Shown here piece by piece: positions 34,480 through 45,500 of a stretch of 64,000 nucleotides of DNA. This DNA is from Escallonia rubra. Its lineage: Eukaryota > Streptophyta > Magnoliopsida > Escalloniales > Escalloniaceae. The stretch lies in the NCBI GenBank assembly GCA_033065855.1, contig JAVXUO010001562.1, positions 653,533 through 717,532 of the forward strand, written 5' to 3'. The notes beneath the pieces are model-generated. The model was not told the DNA's origin. It did not search any database and worked only from the letters and a program-made list of their open reading frames with translations. Positions within the stretch are counted from its first letter, which is position 1. The number at the start of each line of letters is the position of its first letter. Both the position numbers and the translations under genes were made by a program.

Positions 34480-36303
34480 AAATTAATTTGTTACATATTA
34501 ATGTATAAAACGTCCGTAATCTTGCTATAAACGCAAAAGTAGCAAGTAAATTGTTTTCAATGAGCAGTCTCTTGCTTCCTGAAATAAGCTTATAGTTATA
34601 AAAAGTAGTAGCAAACGTAATTTGACCCCCTATACTTCGTCTCCGGAGTGGTTTGGCCCCCTCTTCTCTTAAAAGTTGTACTAAACTTACATGTACTCCT
34701 TGATATTTTGCACACTGGAAGGGACTGTAAGAAGGCTTGTTGAAATATTATAATTACCTATTTCAATGTTCGAAAATTTCAAACCAAGCCATATTTTGAC
34801 TTCTTTTATCTCCCCCACCCACCCACATACAAACAACCCATGACCCCCTAATCCAACCCAGTCGCCCCCGTCTACACACGGAGATGCACAACACCCACCA
34901 CACACACGTGATGGTGTAGCAACCACCACATCAGCCCCCATCCCCTATCACCGGCCAAGACATAAAAATACACACCCACTCACAACATCATTTCCTCCAA
35001 ATCCCCTGCCACATCCCCCTTGCAACTTCCTCAGCACCCCCCATCCCCCCCTCTGCCTTTCCTTTTTGCCTGACACCCTCTCCGTAACTCCCCTCGTGTG
35101 TGTGGGCAGTATGTTTATGTGAGAATGGGTGTGGGCTTGGATGTGTGTTTTTCTTATAGTGCGTGTATGTCTGTAGGTGTTTATGTGTGTGTTTGTGTGG
35201 ATATGGGTGTGTGCAGTGGCGGAGCCAGAAGATGTGCACGAGGTGGGCACCTAATTAATAAAGGAGAAAAAAAATCAAGGCAGGAGTGAATCACCCACAA
35301 TTTTATAAGTAGTCAATTCATACGCACACTTCCACCCCCTAGTAAATCCAAGAGTAACCCAAGATTTTGTGTGCCAATTTAATTCCACATTACACATAGC
35401 TACACTTTATTGCACCAAAATAAACTTCTTAAGCTTTGTGTCCCACCTTTTGTCGAACACATGATCCGTCTGTGAGTATGAAAAGACAAAGACATCAGGG
35501 ACAATTTTATACTCCATAATATCTTCTTCAAATTTACTAGATACAAGAGCCAACACAACAACATTTATATTAAGAGAATAAAGATTGAGACGACTATAGA
35601 GTCAAAGATTGGAGTTGCGTTCATTACAATAAAATATAGTATAAAGACCGTTAATTTAGGCATTTGAGCGCTATTTTTTATGCGTCTTTTACTGTGAACA
35701 CCTAATTTTAGTATAATTTGTAAAAGTGTCATACTTTTCAGAGCATTTAAGCAAATGTCACATGCTACGGACATTTTTCCAGTAAAATATCCCCCCCCCC
35801 CCCTTTTGTGTGTTCACTTACCATAACATCATATATTAGTGCTATTATAAAAACACATGAAACTTTTTCTGAAAATCATGATCGTTAATTTTAATCAATG
35901 GTTCAATTTTATTCCAGCATTTAAGTCCATTTCTAAAACTCAACTTACCAACCCTAAACTACTATCTTAAAAACAATCAGCCTCCCCTCCCTCTCTCCCT
36001 CTCTCTCTCCCCCTCCCCTCCATTTCTCTCTCTCCACCCCCTTTTCTTGATCGCCATCTTCCACCATACATCTATTGTACTTCCCATCTTCTTTGCACCT
36101 ACCTAAAGGGTTTCCTTCCAAACTTTATAACCGCCAAACGGCCCAAATCTGAAATTGAAGGTGGATTCAGGGATACAGTCGCCGGTGTATTCATCCATGT
36201 TGGCGGCAAGGGAATCACCATCGCCGGTGTACTTTAAACGAGGGAGAAGAAGGCAGCAGGTGGACACGTGCCCCCCTGTGCCCCCCGCTGCCTTCGCTAC
36301 TGA
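34480..36303. other. Gene-free interval, partly low complexity
   Basis: TTTGACCCCCTATACTTCGT at 34,620 resembles the edge of a Mutator-like terminal repeat, but no partner was found. A CA/TG-rich tract (34,800-35,220) produces His/Thr-rich shadow ORFs. A CTCTCC-rich stretch (35,985-36,045) and GTGGCGGAGCCAG (35,216), common at transposon edges, are also present. No gene is supported. Confidence 0.35.
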
Positions 36304-37229
36304 CACTACAAGAAAATGCCTATTAGCGACGGAATTTAGTGATGGAATGAATTCCATCGCTGAAAGCCACTTATTCCGACGGAAATGGGCGATGGAATTA
36401 GGTTCCGTCACAATTATGACTCTAAAAATGCTGGAGGGAAAAAATGCGCGGGAAGCAAAAATGAGAGACAGAAGTTTCCATCACATATGATTTAGCGACA
36501 GAATTTGGTGACGGATTTCATCGAAGGAATTATTTCCATCGGTAAAGGTATTATTTTAACTTTTAATAATAGAAAAATGCTTTTACTAATTATTGAAAAT
36601 AGAAGAATATACATATAATCAACATAAAAAACCAAAAAAAAACATAAACAAAGGATTTTCGGCCAAAAGAACATAACAGAAGAGAGTTTGGCGCCACCAT
36701 CCCTCCCTCCCATGTCGTTGTTGTGGAGCAACCCTTCGCCTTCGCGCGCTCCACCATCACTCCCACTCTGAAGGTTTGTGCGAAGCCCCCTTACTCACAA
36801 CTGATAAAAGTTTTCTGTAAGGCTGAACCGTCTTCTCACTAATTGTTACAGCTTTGATTTTCGGTATAATAAAATCAGGGTTCTTATTTCAATCGTTTGG
36901 GTCTTCAATCGTTTGGGTCTTCAATCTTCCAATCTTCCTCTGAGTCTCATCTTCTTGCCAGGTAATTTCTTCCACTCACTCTCACGTCTCAACTCTTTCT
37001 ATAGTTTTAATTCTAGATCTCGTGATAATCCTTTTTGATGTTATGGGTTTGCGTATTGAATTGTCGATTCGCTTCGGACCATTTCCTTAACATGCTTTTG
37101 TAGCTTGCTGTCAACAGTCGGAATGTAAAATATATATATGAGCTCTAGATTTTGTGATAATCCTTTTTTGGTATGGTGGTTTTGTTTGTTTGAGACCATT
37201 TATACAAGATCTTGGTTTGCAATTCACAA

Positions 37230-37800
37230 TATATTTGCACTTGTACCATGCCTTTATAGTTTGCACTGCACATGTTTGATAAAATGTCTGTGTGGGTTTT
37301 CATAAATAAGCCCGGGATTTATCATATTCTCCGTCTCTCTCCTTTATCACTGTGTGTACTTTATTTTTGTGTTTGCACTGTGTGTTCGACAAAATGCCTA
37401 TATGATGTGTTTGCATAAATAAGCTTTGCGTTTGCATAAATAAGCTTCTGATTGTGTAACAGTCCATTTTGGTATTGTGGATTTTCATATGATTTGTCGA
37501 ATAAGATCTCATTTTAAAATTTACAGATATGTTTCACTTTGTAATATCGTTTTGTAGTTTGTAGACAATATTCAATCTTATGTCTATGTGGGTTTTCAAA
37601 AATAATCTTTACATTTTTCAATTACAATGTTGTGGTTTTGAATATTGTTTCGTCCGAGTTACTTTTTTGCCATTTCTTTAGGGGATTTAAGTGGCTCTTT
37701 AAGATCTCACTTTAAATTTGTAAAATTGTACCATGCTTTTGTAGTTTGCACTGCACATGTTTGACATTTTGGCAATGTGGGTTTTCATAAATAAGCTTTA
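37230..37800. repeat. Diverged direct repeats around TTTTCATAAATAAGC
   Basis: A unit of about 70 bp, ACCATGCYTTTRTAGTTTGC and onward, ending GTGGGTTTTCATAAATAAGC, occurs near 37,247 and 37,735. Shorter copies of TTTGCATAAATAAGCTT occur at about 37,411 and 37,430. The setting is intron-like. Confidence 0.6.
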
Positions 37801-39244
37801 CATTGCAATTGTGGGTTCAAATATTTTACTTCTTGGGTTACATGACAATTTTTTCCCTTGGGGATTTAAGAGGCCTCAGACAATTAGACTTAGTTCTGAA
37901 CATATTTTCGTATTTTCAAAGTGTCTAGGAATCGATTGAGGCGGAGATGACTTAATCAAGTAATTCTAATCCTTGATGGTTTGCTCAAATTCTAGCTTAC
38001 CACATGCACTTGTGTATGTCTTTCGAATTACGGAAGTCGATTGCTGTCACCTTAATAGCAATTCCATCTTGTGGATTATATTACAAAACCATAGCCATGG
38101 CTTCATTTAGTTTTTTTATAAGTCAAGCAGAACTTTTAGATTATAAGTCCTTAATACTGCATGCCTTAACATTTGCCTTTAGATTATAAGAGATTCTTAT
38201 GAAGTGGATTGCTCTTTTTTGCTGTTACAATGATGGTTACTCTTGTTTAAGACTCATTCAACTTGAAGGTTTTGGGATTTATGCGCATTAGAGGATATTG
38301 GATAGATTGAGGCCTACGTAATTATAACTTTACGACATAAGCTATGATTCTACTTTTGGGTTTTTCTTATTACGGATTTTCATGAACTTGGTTGTTCTTA
38401 TTTTGCTTTTAAAATGATGTTTACATTGTTGTGGTTCCTTCTATTCTTGGGGTTTGGTGTTTATGCGCACCGGAAATGTTGTATATACTGGGAGCTTGTG
38501 TTATTGTATTTCTACAGACTTAGGTCTTATTATATTCTGGGTGTTTCTTAATGAAATTACAAACTAAGTTAAAGATTTGACGTCACAAAATATGTTAAAG
38601 GTGGCTCTATCAGGTAATCACCATGCATCTCTGAGCTTGCTCATGTCTAAAACCTTATGTTTTAAGTGGAACAGCTACTGCAGCCCCAATCCCAATTCCC
38701 CCTTAAAACCTTCTGTTTTAAGTGGTAGTCCCTCCGCCAGAACCTAGCACCCACTTAGGATGCAGGTGACATTAACTCCTTAAGTTGGTATTTGTTCTAG
38801 CCCATAACTTTAAGCTGCTATATAGAAATAAACAAGTATTTCTGATAGTTCTTCTTGTTCTGATAGAACTTTCAAAGAGCTAGCACATATACGGGCCGGG
38901 GTTTAGTTGTTGCACTAGCAGTCTTTCAGTTTAGCTCTTGTATTAGTGTACTTGTTTGAGTTCTGCTACCTATTAGGAGTATATTGAACTATAGTCCCCC
39001 TGACACTCCATTGTTTTTGTCTTTGGTATGCCAAAAAAACACAGCTATTTTTAAAATTAAGCGATTCGCTCTTATGAAGTTTTGATTTACCAGTATTTGC
39101 GTATTGCCTACTGAATTGACTGACCTACAGACTGAGATCATCTCTGAGCAACCCAATCTATTGTATATATATTGCTAGTTGTTCTTAAAATTTTACACTT
39201 CTGCTTAAGTCTCTTTTAAAGCGAGGAACGCGGTTTTGAAACCA

Positions 39245-39345
39245 CCTTAATGAACTGTGCATATATCATTAACTGTAAACTATGCATATATCATTAACTG
39301 GTGAACTATGCATATATCATTAACTATGCATGTTTCCAGAGCCTA
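39245..39345. repeat. Short tandem repeat, TGCATATATCATTAACT x 3-4
   Basis: Three close copies of ACTRTGCATATATCATTAACT, about 26 bp apart, then partial copies to 39,390. Confidence 0.75.
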
Positions 39346-40419
39346 CTTATGCATTAAACTATGCATAGCATTAAGCTATGCATATCATTACTTAGTCTCT
39401 GTCTAGTGTGCAATTGCCTAGGCACAGGATCACCAAGAAATTGAGCAAAATGTTTAATAGCAACCTGAAGTTCTTTAATATGTAGAGGTAGTGTTCTGGG
39501 AAATATTGCTATAATAGGACTTATTCAACTCCTTTAACTATAAGGCTTCAACTTTCTGAACTTTGTAGTCAATTAATGGTAGGCATCACCTTCATAAGCA
39601 CTATCCCCATCATTTTATACTGTTTGGGTTAGACTTCTCCGAAACAAAAATAGTAATGCAAAGGGTAGTTGATTATTCTGGAGTTTGTATGTAATGATTT
39701 TTATTGGATCGATCATGGGGTTATTACTCTGATGAACTGATCACGGGGTCATTACTCTGATGTGTTAGTATTCATACTTTAGTTAACTTGTAGTCGAAAG
39801 GTATAGATATGCTTAGCATGTGTGCAGTTCGTATGCATCCTGACAACTCGTATAAATCATGCACCAAAAATTGATTCACAAATTAGCTTGCTTGCTGGCC
39901 AGAGGTATGCGGCTTTTAGAGTAGGGAACTTGCCTTCTCTCTTGTTCATGATTTATTGTTTTGGTGGTATTTAGGGACTGTGTGCAGGCTCAAATTTTTG
40001 TCAAAGAGTTCCTTTAATTTGATTATTCGACGGTGGATATTCTATCATATTGGGAGTCTCGTACCTAGCGTGTGAGTGACTCATGGTGAGTCAATACCAG
40101 GTAGAATAAAGACCGCTGAGATAACTATACCAGGCTTGGAGTGTGGGATTTTGCCTTGACATGTGATTTTGATAAGATTGTGGAGCCTGAGGTGCAGAAC
40201 ATGAAAGAGAGTGAAATTGCTAAGCTGGTAGAGCTTGAGGTGGAAAAACAGATGAAAGAGAAAGACATGCTACATGTAATTCATATTTTTTTTATCAAAC
40301 CTCATGCTTCATTCATCTTTAGGGCCATCTGGTAGAGTATAGTTTGTATTAGTTTTGCAAGGAAATGACAGTAATATCATTAAAGATTGGTATAAGTTGA
40401 ATAGTTGTCTTACAATCAA

Positions 40420-40745
40420 CTCAATATTAAGCTCTCTATAGTCCACAAACATCCTTCATGTTCCATCATTCTTCTTGACTAGCAAAACATGCGAGGCCAA
40501 AGAGGAACTGCTTGGTTGAATGATGCGTACCTCTGATAGTTGCTTGATTATTTTGTTAACTTCGGCCTTTTGAATGTATGATACGTCACTATTTCCTGTC
40601 AATAAGATCATTGTTGCCTGTCAATAAGATGTCATTATTGATATTAACATTCCATAGGGCCTTAAGCCACTGCATTCTCAGTACATTGCTTCAGCCACCA
40701 AGGGGTAGAATCTTCATTTTTATGGTGAATTCCTGCTCCCCCATA
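40420..40745 (-). pseudogene. Ty3/gypsy pol fragment (protease-RT junction)
   Basis: Minus-strand reading gives GEQEFTIKMKILPLGG, VLRMQWLKAL, then YIQKAEVNKIIKQLSEVRII, QPSSSSLASHVLLVKKNDGT, stop, RMFVDYRELN. This is the end of the gypsy protease-linker and the start of reverse transcriptase; the VDYRxLN motif is present while the catalytic YLDD part is absent. Stops and deletions show it is dead. It lies inside the CACTA-bounded block. Confidence 0.78.
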
Positions 40746-40846
40746 TTCCAATCGAATTGATAATGTCTTCAAGGAACTGCGTACAATATGTATATTTTTT
40801 TTGGTGGTGTTTGGGGTGTAGGCTGAATGCTTTTGCGATTCTTAGT

Positions 40847-41157
40847 TGTGGGGTTGAAATAGTTGGTGAGTAATGGTAGGGAGTTGATTTGAGATGAGTT
40901 TTTGGTATGCATGTATGTTCACAGTTTGGTGTGTACTTGGTCATCAAAGCTGTGGGGTTGAAATAGTTGGTGAGTAATGGTAGGGAGTTGATTTGAGATG
41001 GGCTTTTGGTATGCATGTGTGTTCACAGTTTGGTGTGTACTTGGTCATCAAAGCTGTGGGGTTAAAATAGTTAGTGAGTAATGGTAGGGAGTTGATTTGA
41101 GATGGGCTTTTGGTATGCATGCGTGTTCACAGTTGGGTGTGTACTTGGTCATCAAAG
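40847..41157. repeat. Tandem array, 104 bp x 3
   Basis: The unit begins TGTGGGGTTGAAATAGTTGG at 40,847, 40,951 and 41,055 (exact 104-bp period), with few differences between copies. No coding function is evident. Confidence 0.93.
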
Positions 41158-42030
41158 TGTACTGATACATGAGCAATCTTTTAAATGTTATGTATAGTTT
41201 GTTTGACCCATATATTTTAGGTTGGTTTCATGGTTAGGCTTGGTTATACAAGTACATTGATGCATACTCCTTGAAGTTCTTATTACCCACATCCTTTAAC
41301 ATGCCTTTAATTGCTTTGTCACAGGTCGAAGTTACCGCGACTGATGCTACTAAGGATGGCAATGATGAAACATTAGATGAGCTTGGTGGATGATTGCCTT
41401 ATCTGACCAGATTTGACGTTACGTTTGTTGGGATATTTGTTCATTTTGGTAACCAAACAACTGGTTGATTTAGATGCATTAACTTAATTGTTCACTTTTA
41501 GTGGTAGTCAACAAATGCAGAATACTTGTTATCTTCAGTTCATTTGTGGGATGTTGGATTATTATTGTCACAAGTTGTGGCATCACTACTAAGAGCAGGA
41601 TAATCTATTATGCATATTTAATAGATTTTTGTTTTCAAAATTTTTAGCTTTTAAATATGATTTTTGAGATAAAATTAGCGACCAAAAATTTTATTTAGTT
41701 CCTAAATATGATTTTTGCGACGGAATTAACGACAAAAAAATCATTTAGCACCTAAATATGGTTTTTGGGACGGAATAAATTCCTAAAATTTTTTTGGCGA
41801 CGGATTAGTGACGGAAAATTTATTTAGCTCCTAAATATGGTTTTTACGATGGAATTTCCTTCGCTAATGATAATCTTTTAAAAATGCATAAAAAATATTT
41901 TTAAAAAAAGTGAATTTTGAAAATATTTTTAGCGACGAAAATTTCGTCGCTAATGAAAAAGACATTACTGATGGAACACTAATTTCGTCGATAAAACCTT
42001 TAGTGACGAGGGTTTAGGCGACGGAACATT

Positions 42031-42132
42031 AGCGATGGAATTTCTGTCGGTAAAGGAATTACCGACGGAATAAAGACATTTAGCGATGGAATTTCTGTCG
42101 GTAAAGGAATTACCGACGGAATAAAGACATTT
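42031..42132. repeat. 51-bp tandem duplication in CACTA subterminal region
   Basis: The unit AGCGATGGAATTTCTGTCGG and onward is repeated exactly with a 51-bp period. Each unit holds an inverted TCGGTAAAGGAATTACCGA that can fold into a hairpin. Confidence 0.9.
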
Positions 42133-42178
42133 AGCGACGGAATTTTTTCGTCGCTAATTGTTATTTTTTCTTGTAGTG

Positions 42179-42575
42179 TGGGTGTGTGAGTGGATGTGTT
42201 TGTGTTGCATGCATTGTGTGTGCATGTGTGTGTATCTGTGTGTACATGTAGTGTTTGCGTGCGTGTGTTGGTGCAGTGTGTGTGCGCGCGCGCCTGTGTG
42301 TTATTTGTGTGTTAATGTAGGTGAATGTGATTATGTGGGCGTGTGTGTGTTACTCGTGTGTTTGCAAGTGAATGTGATTGTGTGGGCATAAGTGTGTTTT
42401 GCAATGTGATTGTGTGTGTGCGTGGTGGTAGGTGGTGGAGTGAGGGGTCAACCCATAACCCGCGTGGCTACTTATGCGTGTGTGCATGCAGGATGCAAGT
42501 GTTTGTGGGTTGGTGGGGGGTTCAACTGTGGGGTGTGCGTGGGTGTGTATTTGTATGTGTTATACAAAAAGAGTA
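42179..42575. repeat. TG-rich low-complexity tract
   Basis: Imperfect (TG)n with TGTGTGCATG variants and a CGCGCGCG island at about 42,284. ORFs with Cys/Val repeats here are artefacts of the repeat. Confidence 0.8.
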
Positions 42576-42599
42576 TTTTAGTCTTTAAAGGGTGCTAAA

Positions 42600-45500
42600 G
42601 AATTTCTGTCTAAAAACAGAACTAAGTTAGACTCCATCCATCTGGTATGCACAATATTAGAAGTAGAGATAAATTTAATATAAATCTTTGTACAAGAGGG
42701 TGTTAAATCGCTTCAGAAACAAAGTACAAGGAATCAAAGTGAATTGCATTTACTTCAAAAAGTAAAATTACTACCACTCAACACAATAATAAATAGCCAA
42801 AATTCCATTGGGTTGGGTATTGGTGCATGGGGGGCATATACATAAGAAAATATGACAACATGAGAGGCGACAAAATGTTTACACTTGTTCCTTGGTGGAG
42901 TATTAAAGAAGTAAACAACAAAGCAGTATTTTGGGAGAGTCCAGCTCCAGCCACATCATAACTATAATAAGCGCTACTGATCTCTGATCCCAATGCAAGT
43001 ACCAACAATCTCTTTCTCGGCCGGAAAGGAATAGTCAGAGAATTGACCTCCCAATAATATAAGCCCTTTTGTTGGAAGCAGAGATTCCTCTTCTTATTAT
43101 ATTAAATTAAATAAATTGAATTGAAAAGGACTGCATAAGCCACCATCCCATCCCATCCCATCCATCCCCTTGGGTTGGGACCCATAAGATTAGATTAGAT
43201 GATTCCAAAGATGATGCCGTTGAATGGTGGTGGTGGTTTAGAGCCAAACCTGGCTCCTAATTCTAATTAGTATATTATAGTAATCAATAAAGGGGCAGGG
43301 GCAGGGGCAGGGGCAGGGGCAGGCATTCCTAACATATGTTTAACGAGTCTGAACAAAAAGAGGGGCTTTGGGTCTATATATCTTTATACATTTATACTTT
43401 TTTTGTTTTGTTTATCTGCAGCAATTTGGAAGTCTTTTTAGGGTGTGATAATTTCGAAAAATGCGAATTTGACCCACAATCTTCTAGTATTAGATTAGGG
43501 CTTCATAACTTTATACTTTTACTTTTTAGGGTGGAATTTTCTACGGTTCAATAACTTTATACTTCTTATACTTAATTATTTTTAATCTTTGAATATTATT
43601 ATTCACTACGAGAGTTTATTGCACAAATGCCCCCCACACACACACACGAACACAAAGGGTGTATTTGGAGCATGAGTTTATTATATTGATAATATAGAGC
43701 GACAATGTATTAATAAGATTTGAAAAGAGGGAGTTATTTGCAAATTAGTTTAGACATAAAGGAAAATGTATGCAATGAACCGATTCACACGAGTGGCTAG
43801 TTTAAATATGGAGTAAATTTGTGCTTTTCTTTTTTCGGTTGCCGGTGTCAATATCTTGAATTGTATCACCGTTTCTCAATCTCTTGATTTGTAGCACATT
43901 ACGATTCCCCCGTATACAAATTTAGCGTGTAATCCACACCTAATTACATGTTGAGAGTAACAAGTCTAGATATGACTTATAAAAGGTAAAAGTTGGCTGA
44001 GTGGCTTTCTAATTGACGTAGTTTAATTAGATTACACTGTTTACTCATTTTGCTGATTTTTTAACAGTTATTTTTTCCATTTCATTGCAAAAATCATCCA
44101 AAGTACGTCACTCAGTAATTAGCAATTCAATTTCAAATTTACTTTTCTCACTAAATATCTCTTAATTATCGTTATATCATCACTTTAATGACGCTCGTAA
44201 TAATTCAGATATTAAAAATGAAGTTGAAATATCCCCTTTCTAAATAATTTGCTTGCCCCTGTTTGGTAGGTAGAGAGAGGGAGAGAGAATCAATTGGTCT
44301 GAATAGAAAATATGCACATGCACATGCAAGAACATGTTGATACAAACATTTATTCGTGCTTAGTAATATTTAGGTGAATGTTTGCGATTACGATGAATGG
44401 CCGCGTATAATTTTGGTCAAACCCAAACAATGTCGGCCTCTCTAGTTTCTATAGCTCATTTAGGCGTTGTCGTTTTATAAATTTATAGGTTTAAGATTGC
44501 TTCTTTGCCCAGGGATGCATGTATGTGGTTCAATATTGGATCAGTTACAGAGTCTATAGCCGGAAGAAAGTGGTTAAATCAGCAATTAATCAATACCTTT
44601 GCCAGGCATGGGGGATTGATACTGAGCTGTTGGATATAGGAACTGAAAATTGATGTATAGAGGATAGGTATACAGATAAGGCCTAAGTGGAGCTTAAGAG
44701 AATGTAAATAATTGTAGAGATGTATATGTTTGAACTTTAACGAATAAGAAGGACCTTTCGACCCCAAAAAAAAAAAAAAAGCGATTGCTTCTTCGCCTCC
44801 TAATGAACCTAAGTTTGCGCAAGATTCTTTTTCTTTTCTTTTATTTGGGTTAGGAGAGGTTTGAACATTCAAAGTTGGTAGTTAAGACTTGTAGAAAAAT
44901 ATAGATTGTTTCTGAATGCAACTCCTTCAGAGCGTACCATCTAAAATTTCGCAATTCAAACATGTTCGCTTTTCTTTGTGCACGTCTTTATAGCAAATGA
45001 CTTATAGTGGCACTTTATAATTTCTCGTAAAAACACATTTCATAACAACAGTTAGCATTTTAATTCAAAAGAGAAGGGTGAATGTTGTCTCTCTCCCAAA
45101 ACACACATAGGTCGATAAAGAGAAGAATATATGCATTTACATGCCCACTTTTCCCCAAGAGACCTTTTTTAGATTGGCTTTTATCCCTTTTAAAAAAGAA
45201 AGGGTGGAGAGGACAAGGGTATCAAAGAATAAGAATTCCTTTGGCTTTCTCAAAGCTCCACTACCCAATAAAGGAGCATCCATGGGTTGAATTCCTTGTA
45301 AGGCTGTAACCTTTTCTTGTTTTTTGTGGCCTAACAGAGGCCAACTAATAAACTTGTTTAAGCACATTTAATTTATAGGTACTTCCTTTTGAGAAACATG
45401 TCAATTTTTAAGTTAAAGGAGCAAGTAGGCTTGTCAATTGTCATTACGTAGGCTTGTATTAGATACGTAGTTTTGAAAAAGAACGTCTTTCGAATCTGTT

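Larger units (their letters stand above)
40127..41391 (+). pseudogene. Two unidentified exons inside the CACTA block
   Basis: An open stretch after an acceptor-like ACCAG (about 40,133) encodes WDFALTCDFDKIVEPEVQNM, KESEIAKLVELEVEKQMKEK and DMLH, then a donor CATGTAATTC (40,275). The next acceptor TTTGTCACAG (41,324) opens VEVTATDATKDGNDETLDEL-GG and a TGA stop at 41,389-41,391. The join is in phase 0. The product is Glu/Lys-rich and probably helical, with an acidic tail. The family is not recognised and upstream exons were not found, so it is treated as a gene fragment, possibly captured. A short native gene disrupted by the transposon is the alternative. Confidence 0.4.
36304..42178. mobile_element. 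CACTA-bounded element, 5.9 kb
   Basis: The left end CACTACAAGAAAATGCC with TTAGCGACGG repeats (36,304-36,550) faces the right end TTTTTTCTTGTAGTG (42,164-42,178), which is preceded by some 500 bp of TTTAGCGACGGAA repeats. The flanking triplets are TGA and TGG, so the target duplication matches at only two of three bases. No TNP2 or Transposase_24 similarity was seen. The interior carries a UTR-like segment with a donor GCCAGGTAATTTC (36,958), long T-rich intron-like sequence, a gypsy remnant, a 104-bp tandem array and two unidentified exons. Confidence 0.7.

Noticed and set aside
34948-35250. His/Thr-rich minus-strand ORFs suggesting a metal-binding peptide
   Set aside because: The sequence is an imperfect TG/CA repeat; His and Thr codons follow directly from it.
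40847-41157. Evenly spaced repeats considered as a CRISPR-like array
   Set aside because: Head-to-tail 104-bp tandem copies without unique spacers, in a plant nuclear context.
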